A stretch of DNA of 60,755 nt, from the NCBI GenBank assembly GCA_029821635.1, contig JALGSW010000004.1, positions 1 through 60,755 on the forward strand, read 5' to 3'. Of the stretch, positions 43,449 through 53,323 are shown one piece after another (the stretch's first letter is position 1; each line of letters opens with the position of its first letter). The stretch comes from Candidatus Zipacnadia bacterium. GTDB taxonomy: Bacteria; Armatimonadota; Zipacnadia; Zipacnadales; UBA5352. The notes under the pieces are model-generated. The model saw only the letters and a program-made list of their open reading frames with translations, was not told where the DNA came from and did not search any database. A program made the translations under genes and the position numbers.

Positions 43449-45404
43449 ATGAACGAGGCAAACGGCGGCAGAGCCTACTCAGAGGCGCTTCAGACGCGGC
43501 GGCTCGCGATCATCATCGCGGCCATAGCCGTTGTCGCGCTTGCGCTGCGTTTCTGGCCGGCATTCACCTTCCTCGACGGCATCGAGTTGCGCGCCCTCGA
43601 CTGGCGCTTCGCCCGGCGCGGCGAACGCGAGCCGAACCCGCGCATCGCGATCGTCAATGTGGATGAAGCTGGCATCGCCGAGGTCGGGCGCTGGCCGTGG
43701 CCGCGGCGGGAGTTCGCGCGGGTCATCCGCACCATCAACGACGCGGGCGCGAAGGCGATCGTCTTCGACATCTTCTTCGCCGACCCCGACGCCTTCGCCG
43801 ACGGCCCGGCGTCGGATGCCGAGCTGGTCGAGGCCACGCGCGCGTCCGGGATCGTCTACCACGCCGCATTCGGGCACGCGTCCGAGGGCGGGGACGATGA
43901 TGCGGGCGTGCCCGTTGCGCTGGAGGCGAAGTCGTGGAGAGCCGCGCGGGTGCTCAAGCCCGGTGGCCTGAACGCGGCTGCGGGGTTGTTTGAGATCGGC
44001 GACGTCACCCCGCCTCTGCCGGGGCTGGTTGAGGCAGCGCGCGGCGTGGGCTTCGTCAACGTCGTGGATTCGGGCGACGGGATATTCAGGCACACCTTCC
44101 CGGTGGTCATGCACGAGGGACGGCTCTATCCGTCGCTGTCCGTGGCGGCCGCCGCGGGGCTGCTCGACGTCGAGCCCGACCAGGTGGTGATCCGTCCCGG
44201 ACGCTCGATCGACCTGGGCGGCCGCCGCCGCATCCCCATCGACCGCATGGGCCGGATGCTCATCGATTTCGCCGGCGGCGCGCAGACCTACCCCTACGTC
44301 CCGGTGGGCGATGTGCTGGCGATGGCCGACCGCCCCGACGTCGCCGCTGAGCAGTTCAGGGACAAAGTGGTCTTCATCGCGGTCACGGTGCCGGGGCTCT
44401 ACGACCTGCGCGCCAGCCCCTTCGACTCGGTCTACTTCGGCGTCGAGACGCAGGCCAATGCGCTGGCGAACATCCTCGACGGCGACTTCCTCCGCCACGC
44501 CTCCGGAGAGAGCTGCATCCTGATCGTGATCGGCCTGGGCGTCGCGATGTTCTTCGGCATGACCCGCCTGCGGCCCGTCTGGGCGATCACCTTCGCTGCG
44601 GCGTTGCTCGTGGGCTACAACTGGGTCGCGATGTGGGTCTTCGAGGCCGGCCTGGCGATCGACGTGGTGGCGCCGACGGTCGTGATACTGGGGGCGACCG
44701 TCGCGGGGCTGGGCCTGCGGCTGATGAGCGAGGAGACCGAGCGCGAGCGCGTCTGGGGAGCGCTGGCACGCTTCGCGCCCGCGGCGGTGCTCGAGCGGCT
44801 GGTCGAGGAGGACCCGGAGGCGCTCCTGCGCGGCCAGCGGCGAGACTTGACCGTGCTCTTCGCTGACATCCGCAACTTCACCGCTCAGTCCGAGGCGCTC
44901 GGCCCCGAGCAGACCGTGGAGCTGCTGAACCGCTTCTTCTACCTGGTCCACGAGACGATCTGGGAGATGGAGGGGACGCTGGACAAGTACATGGGCGATG
45001 GGCTGATGGCGTTCTGGAACGCGCCGCTCGACCAGCCCGACCACGCGTTGCTGGCCGTGCAGGCGGCTGTGCACATGCAGCGGCGGCTCCAGTACAACCA
45101 GGCCGAGTGGGAATTCCTCGGCATGCCCGACCTGGTCGCGGGGATCGGCATCAGCAGCGGGGAGGCGGTAGTGGGCTACGTCGGCACCGGCGAGCGCATG
45201 CAGTACACGGCGATCGGTGCACACGTGAACCTCGCCTCGCGGCTGGAGGGGATGACGAAGGAGGTCGGCTGCTCGATACTGATCAGCCGGCAGACGTACG
45301 AGGCCGTGGCGCACGCGATCGAAGCGCGATCGCTGGGGCCGGTGGAGGTCCGGGGCTTCTCCGAGCCGGTCGAGGTCTACGAGGTGCTCGACCTCAAGGA
45401 GTGA
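43449..45404 (+). CDS. CHASE2-domain adenylate/guanylate cyclase
   Basis: The 651-residue protein has an N-terminal membrane segment, an extracellular CHASE2 sensor (VNVDEAGIAEVGRWPWPRREFARVI, KAIVFDIFFADPDAF, GVETQANALANIL), three more membrane helices (HASGESCILIVIGLGVAM onward), and a C-terminal class III cyclase domain (LTVLFADIRNFTAQSE with the metal Asp, YMGDGLMAFWNAPL, GIGISSGEAVVGYVGT, YTAIGAHVNLASRLEG). It makes cAMP or cGMP in response to an external cue. It is divergent from FecR, which may share the signal. All catalytic Asp residues are present. Confidence 0.92.
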   Translation: MNEANGGRAYSEALQTRRLAIIIAAIAVVALALRFWPAFTFLDGIELRALDWRFARRGEREPNPRIAIVNVDEAGIAEVGRWPWPRREFARVIRTINDAGAKAIVFDIFFADPDAFADGPASDAELVEATRASGIVYHAAFGHASEGGDDDAGVPVALEAKSWRAARVLKPGGLNAAAGLFEIGDVTPPLPGLVEAARGVGFVNVVDSGDGIFRHTFPVVMHEGRLYPSLSVAAAAGLLDVEPDQVVIRPGRSIDLGGRRRIPIDRMGRMLIDFAGGAQTYPYVPVGDVLAMADRPDVAAEQFRDKVVFIAVTVPGLYDLRASPFDSVYFGVETQANALANILDGDFLRHASGESCILIVIGLGVAMFFGMTRLRPVWAITFAAALLVGYNWVAMWVFEAGLAIDVVAPTVVILGATVAGLGLRLMSEETERERVWGALARFAPAAVLERLVEEDPEALLRGQRRDLTVLFADIRNFTAQSEALGPEQTVELLNRFFYLVHETIWEMEGTLDKYMGDGLMAFWNAPLDQPDHALLAVQAAVHMQRRLQYNQAEWEFLGMPDLVAGIGISSGEAVVGYVGTGERMQYTAIGAHVNLASRLEGMTKEVGCSILISRQTYEAVAHAIEARSLGPVEVRGFSEPVEVYEVLDLKE

Positions 45405-45499
45405 CGCGAGCGGCAACGACTGGTCTTACAGGATGGACAGGATGGAAAGGATGACGGCGACGGCAGGCTTCGTTGCCGTTGCTGTCGTCGCTGCCGTTA

Positions 45500-45508
45500 T
45501 GGTATACT
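45500..45508 (+). promoter_or_regulatory. Possible extended -10 promoter of the UvrD/PcrA gene
   Basis: TGGTATACT (45500-45508) fits an extended -10 element about 120 bases before the helicase start; no good -35 was found. The rest of the gap shows nothing clear. Confidence 0.35.
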
Positions 45509-45631
45509 GTGTCAAGCGGATACGGTTGAAGTTATCCCCGCCGAAGTTGCACTTCTCTGCACCTCATCATGCATATTCGGCGCCTCCGGAGCATCGGGGG
45601 CGTCTGTCCGTCAATCGGGAGCCATTACCGC

Positions 45632-47932
45632 ATGTCTTTGCTCGAAGGCCTCAATCCGGAACAGCGCGCCGCAGCCGAGTGCATCGACGGGCCCGTCCTC
45701 ATCTTCGCGGGCGCGGGCTCGGGCAAGACCCGCGCGCTCACCTACCGCATCGCCCACATGATCGAGAACTGCGGTGTCGATCCGCAGGCCATCCTCGCCG
45801 TCACCTTCACGAACAAGGCCGCGACCGAGATGCGCGAGCGCATCCACACCCTCGTCGGCAAGAAGCGCGCGAAGGGCATGTGGGCCGGCACCTTCCATTC
45901 GATCTGCGCACGCATCCTGCGCGTGGACGGGCAGCACGTGGGCGTGGTCCCGGAGTACACGATCTTCGGCGAGAGCGATCAGAGCGCGATCGTGAAGGAC
46001 GTGCGTGCCCGGCTCGACGTGCGGCTGGCCGACAGCGACCGCTGCACCGATCGCACGAACAACGACATCCTCTGGGCGATCAGCGACGCGAAGAACCAGC
46101 TCATGACCGTGGACGACTACCGCCGCACCGCCAAGGGCGAGTGGGAGCGGCTCGTCTCGCAGGTCTACTCGGGCTACCAGCAAGAGCTGCAGCGCAACAA
46201 TGCGCTGGACTTCGACGACCTCATCATGAAGGCCGTCAGCCTCCTCGAGGAGCACGAGGACGTGCGGCGCAAGTACCAGGAGCGCTTCCGCTACGTGCTG
46301 GTCGATGAGTACCAGGACATCAACCACGCGCAGTTCAAGCTCGTGGAGCATATCGCGCACGAGCATCAGAATTTGTGTGTGGTCGGCGATGACGACCAGT
46401 CGATCTACGGCTGGCGCGGCGCGGATGTGGGGATCATCCTCGACTTCCAGGAGCACTTCCCGAAGGCCGAAGTCGTGACGCTGGAGCAGAACTACCGCTC
46501 GACCGCGAAGATCATCGAGGCGGCGAACGCGATCATCCAGAAGAACGAGAATCGCGCGGAGAAGGCGCTGTGGACGGCCAACCCGCCGGGCGACAACATC
46601 GTGATCTACGAGGCGATCAACGAGGAGGAGGAGGCGGAGTGGGCGGCCGAGACGATCGGCACGCAGGTGCGCGCCAAGCTCGCGAAGTATGGCGACTACG
46701 CGATCCTCTACCGCGTGAACGCCGCCTCGCGCAACTTCGAGCAGGCGCTGGCGGCGCGCAGCATCCCCTATCAGATCGTCGGCGGCCTGCGCTTCTTCGA
46801 GCGCGCGGAGATCAAGGACGCCCTCGCCTACCTGCGCTCGATCTTCAACCCGGCCGATGACCTGTCGCTGCGCCGGATCATCAACACGCCGCCGCGCGGG
46901 ATTGGCAACAGCACACTCGAGGGCATCACGCTCGTCGGAGAGCGCAACAACTGCTCGCTGATGGAGGCCGCGCGCTACTTCGCCGCCGATGAGGACCAGA
47001 GCGCCCGCGCGCGCACCGCGGTCGGGAACTTCTATGACGCAATGATGCTGCTGCGCCAGCGCGTGGAGCACGCGAGCCTCCCGGACCTCGTGCGCGCTGT
47101 GGTGGAGAACTCGGGCATGATCGAGAAGCTCAAGGAGTCCGGCAAGGCCGAGGACGCGATGCGCGTGGAGAACCTGCAGGAGTTCGTGACCGTGGCCGCG
47201 TCATTCGAGCGGCGCCGCCCCGATGCGGGTCTGGTGGACTTCCTCGAGCACATCGCGCTGATCTCCGACATCGACCAGGCGGATGACCTCACCGGCTCGG
47301 TCTCACTGATGACGCTGCACTCGGCGAAGGGGCTGGAGTTCCCGGTGGTCTTCGTCGTGTCGATGGAGGAGGGGATCTTCCCGCACCAGCGCTCGATCAG
47401 CTCGGGCGATGACCGGGAGATCGAGGAGGAGCGGCGGCTCGCATACGTGGGCCTCACGCGCGCGGAGAAGCTGCTCTACATCAGCCATGCCTTCCATCGC
47501 ACGATCTACGGTGAGACGCGGCGGCAGGCGCCGTCGCGCTTCCTGCGCGACCTGCCCGAGGAGCTGCTCGACCGCCAGCAGCGCTACACGGACAGTGCTC
47601 AGCCGCGAATGCTCGACGAGGGCGATCAGGTGCTGGAGAAGCCGTCCGGAGGCCGGAGTATCGACGTGGCGTCGGTGCTGCAGCGGGCGAAGCAGCGCAA
47701 GTCGGGTGCGCCGGCGTCCGCCGCGAAGTCTCGCGCGAAGAACAAGCCCGCGAAGCAGGCGCCCGCGGGTGAGTGGAAGAGCGGGCAGAAGGTGCGGCAC
47801 TCGAAGTTCGGCGACGGGATGGTGGTCTCCGCCGAGCCGATCGACGATGACTGGAAGGTCACGGTCGCGTTCAGAGACGGCGGCGGGGTGAAGAAGCTGC
47901 TCGCGGGTATCGCCGGTCTGCAGAAGGTCTAA
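45632..47932 (+). CDS. UvrD/PcrA-type DNA helicase
   Basis: The likely ATG at 45632 (CGGGAG site) gives 766 residues. Superfamily 1 motifs are complete: Q-motif LNPEQRAAAE, GAGSGKTRALTYR (I), AVTFTNKAATEMRERI (Ia), VDEYQDIN (II), VVGDDDQSIYGWRGA (III), LEQNYRS (IV), SLMTLHSAKGLEFPVVFVV (V) and EEERRLAYVGLTRAEKLLYI (VI). The C-terminus has the HSKFGDGMVVSAE PcrA-type tail after a basic linker. It unwinds DNA in repair and plasmid replication. Well conserved and intact. Confidence 0.93.
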   Translation: MSLLEGLNPEQRAAAECIDGPVLIFAGAGSGKTRALTYRIAHMIENCGVDPQAILAVTFTNKAATEMRERIHTLVGKKRAKGMWAGTFHSICARILRVDGQHVGVVPEYTIFGESDQSAIVKDVRARLDVRLADSDRCTDRTNNDILWAISDAKNQLMTVDDYRRTAKGEWERLVSQVYSGYQQELQRNNALDFDDLIMKAVSLLEEHEDVRRKYQERFRYVLVDEYQDINHAQFKLVEHIAHEHQNLCVVGDDDQSIYGWRGADVGIILDFQEHFPKAEVVTLEQNYRSTAKIIEAANAIIQKNENRAEKALWTANPPGDNIVIYEAINEEEEAEWAAETIGTQVRAKLAKYGDYAILYRVNAASRNFEQALAARSIPYQIVGGLRFFERAEIKDALAYLRSIFNPADDLSLRRIINTPPRGIGNSTLEGITLVGERNNCSLMEAARYFAADEDQSARARTAVGNFYDAMMLLRQRVEHASLPDLVRAVVENSGMIEKLKESGKAEDAMRVENLQEFVTVAASFERRRPDAGLVDFLEHIALISDIDQADDLTGSVSLMTLHSAKGLEFPVVFVVSMEEGIFPHQRSISSGDDREIEEERRLAYVGLTRAEKLLYISHAFHRTIYGETRRQAPSRFLRDLPEELLDRQQRYTDSAQPRMLDEGDQVLEKPSGGRSIDVASVLQRAKQRKSGAPASAAKSRAKNKPAKQAPAGEWKSGQKVRHSKFGDGMVVSAEPIDDDWKVTVAFRDGGGVKKLLAGIAGLQKV

Positions 47933-47961
47933 CTCGCCCCCGCACGGGGAAGGGAGCCGCG

Positions 47962-48351
47962 ATGGACTTCCAGGAATTGCGCGCCATCGCCACGAGGGCC
48001 GTCAATCCGCGCACGCTGTCCGAGACCGTCGAGGTAGGTGGCGTTGCGGCGGCGGTCCTCACCGATAGCGGAGCGGTGTACACGGGAGTGTGCATCGACG
48101 CCGCCTGCTCGCTCGGCTTCTGCGCCGAGCACGCGGCGATCGCCGCAATGGTCACGGCGGGGGAGAGTCGCATCGTGAAGGTCGTGGCGGTGCGTGAGGG
48201 CGGGGAGGTCGTTCCGCCGTGCGGGCGCTGTCGCGAGTTCATCGCCCAGCTCGACCCCGGCAACATGGACGCCGAGGTGATGGTCGCGAACGATCAGGTG
48301 CTGACTGTGTGCGCGCTGCTGCCGCACTACTGGCGAGAGCGCTGCCCCTGA
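47962..48351 (+). CDS. Cytidine deaminase family protein
   Basis: The 129-residue protein carries the zinc motifs of cytidine/nucleoside deaminases: CAEHAA with C54 and catalytic E56, and PPCGRCREF with C87 and C90. A GGAAGGGAG site precedes the ATG. It probably deaminates cytidine and deoxycytidine in pyrimidine salvage. It lies 30 bases after the helicase gene. Substrate could also be another nucleoside or blasticidin-like compound. Confidence 0.88.
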   Translation: MDFQELRAIATRAVNPRTLSETVEVGGVAAAVLTDSGAVYTGVCIDAACSLGFCAEHAAIAAMVTAGESRIVKVVAVREGGEVVPPCGRCREFIAQLDPGNMDAEVMVANDQVLTVCALLPHYWRERCP

Positions 48352-48519
48352 AGGCGCCAGACAATGCTCACGGACGCAGGCCCTGGCGTGCCGGCGTACC
48401 GGCTCGTGCCCGACTAAGCTCCGCACGGACCGGCGATCCCGCGCAGGTCGCGCGTTCGCGGGCGAAGAAGGCACCCCCGGCCGACCATGATATCACGGCT
48501 CCGCGCCGGAGGTCAGCGC

Positions 48520-50541
48520 GTGCGCGTGCCCATGTACGCCCGGCTAATCGGGATGATCGCGCTTGCGGGCTGCGCCGCGGGCGTTGGCGCGCAGATGGAG
48601 GGTGACGGCATGAGCTGGGGACGCGAGCTGCCGATCGTGGCGCAGGTCGATCCAGGCGGGCCGGTGCGCGCGCTGGCGATCCGCGATGGCGTCGCCTACG
48701 TGTGCTGCGACTACTTCGGGCTCGTCACGCTCGACCTGAGCGATCCGCGCGCGCCGAAGCCGCTCGGTCGCTGCGACACCTTCCAGGCCTTCGACGTGGC
48801 GCTGCGCGGCGATCATGCCTTCGTCGCCGACCGCTACGGCGGCGTGCAGGTCATCGACGTGAGCGACCCCGCAAACCCCTCTCTTGTGACCACGTACGAC
48901 ACGATCGAGTTCGCCACGGACGTCGAGGTCGCGGGTGATCTGCTGCTCGTGCCCTGCCGCTCGCACGGCACGGAGGTCGTCAGCATCGCCGATCCCGCGC
49001 ACCCCCGCCACCTCGGCTTCGCGCGCTGCGGCGAGTCGCAGGGCGTGCAGGTGCGCGGCAACTTCGCCTACGTCGGTGTCTGGCACGAGAGCATGCTCGC
49101 GATCCTCGACCTCACCGACCCCTGCCGCCCGGAGATCGTCACCCGCCATCCGCTGCATGGCTACGGCTATGGCCTCGCGCTTGGGACCGGCGAGCTCGCG
49201 GGCTACGCCTTCGTCGCGCACGGGCATCACGACCGCACTCTCGGCGCCGATGGCACGAACCGCGGCCACGGCTTCGACGTGATCGACGTGCGCGATCCGG
49301 CCCGCTCGGAGACCGTCGCGCATGTGCGCACGCCCGACTACTACCTCCGTGGACCGGACTCGTGGCAGTGCGTGGTAAGTGGGACGCGGCTGTTCCTCGC
49401 CGACGGGCTGAACGGGCTGTTCGTCTTCGACGTGAGCGACCCGACCGCGCCGCAGCCGCTGGCGCTCTGCGACACGCCCGGCTACGCGCACAACCTCGCG
49501 GTCGCGGACGGGCTGGTCTACGTCGCCGACTACCGCGCCGGCCTGGTGGTGGTCGAGGCAGAGGGCCTCGCGACGCCGCCGGTGCCGGATGTGGGCACGC
49601 CACCTGCGCCAACGACGGGGTGCCCACCGCTCAGTTGCGGGGAAGCCACGTACGCCTCCGGTGGGCAGGTGCGCGGGGTGGCGGTGGATGGCGAACGCGC
49701 GTTCCTCGCGTCGGGGAGTGCCGGGCTGGAAGTGCTGGCGCTGCCGGGGATGGAGCGCGTCGGCGGGCTGGCGCTGGAGGGCATCGCGTATGACGTGGCG
49801 GTCGAGGGCGGGCTGGTGTGCATCGCGTGCGGACCGGCGGGGGTGGCGCTGGCGGATGTCTCCCAGCCGACCGCGCCGGAGCTCATCGCGACCGCGCTGG
49901 AGGGCCGCTACGCCCGGCAGCTCGTGCGCTTCGGCGAGCGCCTCGTGGTCCTGACCGGCAACGCGGTGATCGAGGTGCTGAGCATCGCCGACCCCGCCGC
50001 GCCGGAGCTGCTCGGCACCGTGAAGCTCGAGCACTTCGGCTGGCAGATCGCGGAGACGCTCCTGCAGGGGCGCTACGTGGTGGTCGGCAACGGCTTCGGA
50101 GTCAGGGTGATCGACCTCGACGCGGAGGGCGGGCCCGCGCTCGCGCATGCGCATGACACGCGCCAGGTGCTGAGCTTCGGCACGAACGGGGTCGCGCTGA
50201 TCGGCGAGATGCTCCTCGCGACCGGCCACCGTCAGCTCCGCACCTTCGACCTGAGCGACCCCGCGCAGCTCCGGCCGCTCAGCGAGGCGCGCGTGGGCCT
50301 CGCGCCCGTGCGACTAACGCTCGGCGAGACCGTGGATGGCGTCACGCGCGCCTGGGCGGCCTGCCCCACGAGCGGCGGCGTGGTCATCGCCGACGTGCAT
50401 GCGGACGGGCGGATCGAGGTCGTCGCGCAGACGCCGACGCCGGGTCACGCCTCGCGGGTGGCGCTTGCGGGCGAGCGGGTGCTCGTGGCGGACGGTTACG
50501 CCGGGCTGCACCTGATGGCGCCCGGCGCTACGTCTCGTTGA
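48520..50541 (+). CDS. LVIVD-repeat lipoprotein (beta-propeller)
   Basis: A GTG at 48520 follows GGAGGT by 6 bases and leads directly into a lipoprotein signal peptide (LIGMIALAGCAAG, with a LAGC lipobox), giving 673 residues; an ATG at 48487 is less likely. The rest is a series of LVIVD-type repeats (GVAYVCCDYFGLVTLDLSDPRAP, HAFVADRYGGVQVIDVSDPANP, RLFLADGLNGLFVFDVSDPTAP and others), predicted to fold as one or two beta-propellers, with a Pro-rich linker in the middle (about 358-372). It is anchored outside the cell membrane. Function unknown; the last 14 bases overlap a convergent gene. Confidence 0.85.
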   Translation: MRVPMYARLIGMIALAGCAAGVGAQMEGDGMSWGRELPIVAQVDPGGPVRALAIRDGVAYVCCDYFGLVTLDLSDPRAPKPLGRCDTFQAFDVALRGDHAFVADRYGGVQVIDVSDPANPSLVTTYDTIEFATDVEVAGDLLLVPCRSHGTEVVSIADPAHPRHLGFARCGESQGVQVRGNFAYVGVWHESMLAILDLTDPCRPEIVTRHPLHGYGYGLALGTGELAGYAFVAHGHHDRTLGADGTNRGHGFDVIDVRDPARSETVAHVRTPDYYLRGPDSWQCVVSGTRLFLADGLNGLFVFDVSDPTAPQPLALCDTPGYAHNLAVADGLVYVADYRAGLVVVEAEGLATPPVPDVGTPPAPTTGCPPLSCGEATYASGGQVRGVAVDGERAFLASGSAGLEVLALPGMERVGGLALEGIAYDVAVEGGLVCIACGPAGVALADVSQPTAPELIATALEGRYARQLVRFGERLVVLTGNAVIEVLSIADPAAPELLGTVKLEHFGWQIAETLLQGRYVVVGNGFGVRVIDLDAEGGPALAHAHDTRQVLSFGTNGVALIGEMLLATGHRQLRTFDLSDPAQLRPLSEARVGLAPVRLTLGETVDGVTRAWAACPTSGGVVIADVHADGRIEVVAQTPTPGHASRVALAGERVLVADGYAGLHLMAPGATSR

Positions 50542-51598
50542 GCCACAGGTCGATGTGCCGCTCGGGATCGTAGGGCTTGCCGACGATGTCCGGGCGGCCG
50601 TCGCCGGTCATGTCCGCGACCTTCGCCTCATGCGTGGGGACTCCCGTGCAGATCACGTGCTCCTCGAACGTGCCATCGCCGGCCGGGCGGAAGATCAGCA
50701 TCAGCGGCTCATGCGGGTTGTGCCCGAGGCCCATCTCCGCGACGAAGATCTCCGGCCGGCCGTCGCCGTCGAGGTCCGCGATCTCCAGCGAATGCGGATG
50801 GTAGAGGCCCTCGCGCAGCACCCGCGGCTCCCAGTCGGGCGCGGTGAACAGTGCCAGACGCCCCTCGTCGCTCTCGCCCTCGATCAGCACGATCTGCGGC
50901 CGACCCTCGCCGAGCAGGTCCGCGATCGCCACGCGCGTCTGCACGTAGCCGGGGGCGAACTCGCGGCGGCTCCAGCGGTCCAGTGCGAGGTCCTCGGGCG
51001 CGTAGATGCTCGTCCCCGCGAGGATCTCCGTGACGCCATCGCCGTCGATGTCCACGATCGCGAGGCCCTCGGCATCGCCGACCGCGTCGTCGATCATGTG
51101 GAAGCACTCGCGCGGCCACGGCTCGACGGTCCGGTCATCGGGGAGGTCGTAGTAGCCCAGCACGCCCGCGAACTGCGACAGGAAGACCAGTTCGGGCTCG
51201 CCATCGCCGTCCACGTCGCCGACCGCCTGATCGTGGTACTTGGCGAAGCGATCCTCGATGACGCGCGCGGTCCACGGCTCGCGCGGGTCCTCCGGGCACT
51301 CGAACCACCAGAGGATGTTGCCGTCACGGCCCTGCTGCCCCGCAATGATGTCCGGACGGCCATCGCCGTTGACGTCGAAGATCACGCCGCCCGCTTCGAG
51401 GTCATCCGCCTCGGCGACCTCGTGGCGCGCCCAGCCGGGGTTCTCGTACCAGAACAGGTTCGGCGGGCCCTGCTTGCCGCCGATGATGATGTCCCGCAGC
51501 CCGTTCCCGGTGAGGTCGTGCAGCAGCGTGATGTCATGCCGCGCCCCTGGCGGGTTGGCGTCGATAACGACGTGGCGGAAGCGGAATGCTCTGGGCAT
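50528..51598 (-). CDS. FG-GAP/VCBS repeat protein (beta-propeller)
   Basis: The ATG at 51598 with a GGGAGG site gives 356 residues and no signal peptide. It has repeats of the FG-GAP/integrin type with calcium loops: DVNGDGRPDIIAG, DVDGDGEPELVFL, DIDGDGVTEILAG, DLDGDGRPEIFVA and DMTGDGRPDIVGK. These would build a calcium-stabilised seven-bladed propeller. It is convergent with the LVIVD lipoprotein and divergent from a TIM barrel gene. Similar proteins are often linked to carbohydrate degradation. The absence of a signal peptide is odd for this family. Confidence 0.82.
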   Translation of the reverse strand: MPRAFRFRHVVIDANPPGARHDITLLHDLTGNGLRDIIIGGKQGPPNLFWYENPGWARHEVAEADDLEAGGVIFDVNGDGRPDIIAGQQGRDGNILWWFECPEDPREPWTARVIEDRFAKYHDQAVGDVDGDGEPELVFLSQFAGVLGYYDLPDDRTVEPWPRECFHMIDDAVGDAEGLAIVDIDGDGVTEILAGTSIYAPEDLALDRWSRREFAPGYVQTRVAIADLLGEGRPQIVLIEGESDEGRLALFTAPDWEPRVLREGLYHPHSLEIADLDGDGRPEIFVAEMGLGHNPHEPLMLIFRPAGDGTFEEHVICTGVPTHEAKVADMTGDGRPDIVGKPYDPERHIDLWLNET

Positions 51599-51773
51599 GG
51601 TCGACCTCCCGAGGCGAGTTGCTTGCATGGGTCGCTTGCGAGGCCGGGCCTGATCCGGGCCCGTCAGCCGGTGATTCGCCATGGCAGAGCGGCCACCTTC
51701 GCCCGCGAAGGTCCTTCTGCCCCCCACGGCGAAGTTGCGTCCGTTCATTCATGCTGGAGCGGGTGGTGGCATC

Positions 51774-52598
51774 ATGGCGCTGCGCATCGCGATCTGTTCG
51801 AAGATACTTCAGGACTACGATATCTCCGAGGCCGTCTCCATCGCCGCCGACATCGGCTATGAGGGCATCGAGGTGTTCGGGGTCGAGAAGCACCTGCCCG
51901 CGGATGTGCCGGACAGCAAGGTCCGCAGCCTCGGCAGCCAGCTTCGCAACGCCGGCATGGAGTGCGTGACGCTGTGCACCTACGTCGGCCAGTTCGCGCA
52001 GAAGAGCGATGACGAGTGCCTGCAGGAGGTCGAGAAGTTCCGCCGCTACCTGGACATCGCGCAGGAACTTGAGTGCGATATGATCCGCGTGCAGCCCGGT
52101 GGTCCGCCCAAGCCCTCGACAGCGCGCGAGGACCACTGGGAGCGCGCCGCGCACTATCTGCGCGAGTGCTGCGACCTCGCGCTCACGCCCGACCTCGGCG
52201 TGGTGATGGAGAATAACTTCGGCCTGTCGGCGACCTGCGACGCCACGATGGACATGATAGCGCGGGTGGATCGCCCGAACATCGGGATCAACTACGATCC
52301 GGGGAACCTCTACCGGATGGATCGCTACTACGGCCACGAGGTGCTCGCGCGCTTCGGCGAGCTGGTCTGGAACGTGCAGGTCAAGGACTGCTACTGCGAC
52401 AATCGCGAGGACGACTACAAGCTGCTGCTGGGGGAGGGCGAGGTGGACTACACCTCGATCGTCGCGTGGCTGGCCGCTGTGGAGTACGACGGCCACGTCT
52501 CCGCCGAGTCGCACAAGGACCCGACGCCGGAGCTGACCGCCGTGGACATCGCCCGCCACGAGTACCAGGCGATCCGGACTCTGATCGAGAGCATATAG
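51774..52598 (+). CDS. Sugar phosphate isomerase/epimerase (xylose-isomerase-like TIM barrel)
   Basis: The ATG at 51774 gives 274 residues. TIM barrel features include ALRIAICSKIL, AADIGYEGIEVFG, VVMENNFGLSAT with a metal-ligand Glu, IGINYDPGNLYRM with an Asp, VWNVQVKDCYCD and HVSAESHKDPT. It is a paralogue-level relative of the gene at 33807. The upstream gap (51599-51773) is divergent from the FG-GAP gene and holds nothing further. Substrate unknown. Confidence 0.85.
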   Translation: MALRIAICSKILQDYDISEAVSIAADIGYEGIEVFGVEKHLPADVPDSKVRSLGSQLRNAGMECVTLCTYVGQFAQKSDDECLQEVEKFRRYLDIAQELECDMIRVQPGGPPKPSTAREDHWERAAHYLRECCDLALTPDLGVVMENNFGLSATCDATMDMIARVDRPNIGINYDPGNLYRMDRYYGHEVLARFGELVWNVQVKDCYCDNREDDYKLLLGEGEVDYTSIVAWLAAVEYDGHVSAESHKDPTPELTAVDIARHEYQAIRTLIESI

Positions 52599-52609
52599 AG
52601 AGGTCGATC

Positions 52610-53311
52610 ATGGACTCCGCTCAGCGCGTTGATCTGTTGCGGCGAATGGTCGCATTGTATCGACAGGACGGCGCGTCGTTCCGGTTCCATGAAGTCGTGA
52701 GTGCTGTAGCCGACGTGCCGGTGCACGCCATTGACCCGAACGATCACAGGGACGCCGAACTGCTCTCCGCCATCAATGGCGCCGCCGAGGTGGCTTTTGA
52801 GCGGCTGCGGGGAGCCCCCAAGAGGGGAGTGTCCGCTCAGGGCTTCGGCAACCATGTGAAGCGGGTCATGGGGATCGTGCTCCGGGAGAGGGAGTTCGAA
52901 CTCCACAAGCCGCGGGGCAAATTCTCAGGCGGCGCGACAGGCTACCCCGACTTCGAGATCGCCGACCGCCACTCCCGCACGGCGTGCCTGCTCGTCAAGA
53001 CCTGCGCCACCGGTAGAACCGATGACACGCGGCCGGTAGTCGTGATCTCGCTGTCGGGCAAGCACCCGGGGATCAATGTATCGAAGCCGGCCAGACATCT
53101 GCTGGTCGCCTTCCGCCACGAACGGCTCGTCGAGGGCGACGCGGAGACGTTCAGACCAATCAAGTGGACCGTCCACGACCTGTTTGACCTTGAGGTGGAT
53201 CTCAGCTACAGCTACAGCTCGAGCAATCAGGCTCTCTATGTAGACCGCGGCGACCTCATCCTGCGCCAGGGCGCGGTTGAGGGCGATGATCCGCCAATCT
53301 CACTCCTGTAG
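52610..53311 (+). CDS. Restriction-endonuclease-like protein beside a DNA methyltransferase
   Basis: An AGAGAGG site precedes the ATG; 233 residues. The central region KFSGGATGYPDFEIADRHSRTACLLVKTC resembles a PD-(D/E)XK nuclease core, with D114 and E116 in PDFE and K130 in LLVK. The usual acidic residue two before the Lys is Leu (L128), which may weaken or abolish cutting. Further conserved strands are RPVVVISLSGKH and ARHLLVAFRHERL. It is 12 bases before a DNA methyltransferase, so it is most simply the endonuclease (or a former one) of a restriction-modification pair. Less GC-rich than its neighbours. Confidence 0.7.
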   Translation: MDSAQRVDLLRRMVALYRQDGASFRFHEVVSAVADVPVHAIDPNDHRDAELLSAINGAAEVAFERLRGAPKRGVSAQGFGNHVKRVMGIVLREREFELHKPRGKFSGGATGYPDFEIADRHSRTACLLVKTCATGRTDDTRPVVVISLSGKHPGINVSKPARHLLVAFRHERLVEGDAETFRPIKWTVHDLFDLEVDLSYSYSSSNQALYVDRGDLILRQGAVEGDDPPISLL

Positions 53312-53323
53312 GTGCATAGGCGA

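Noticed and set aside
48352-48519. Possible gene or RNA between cytidine deaminase and the LVIVD lipoprotein
   Set aside because: Only shadow frames and a minor palindrome were seen; nothing could be supported.
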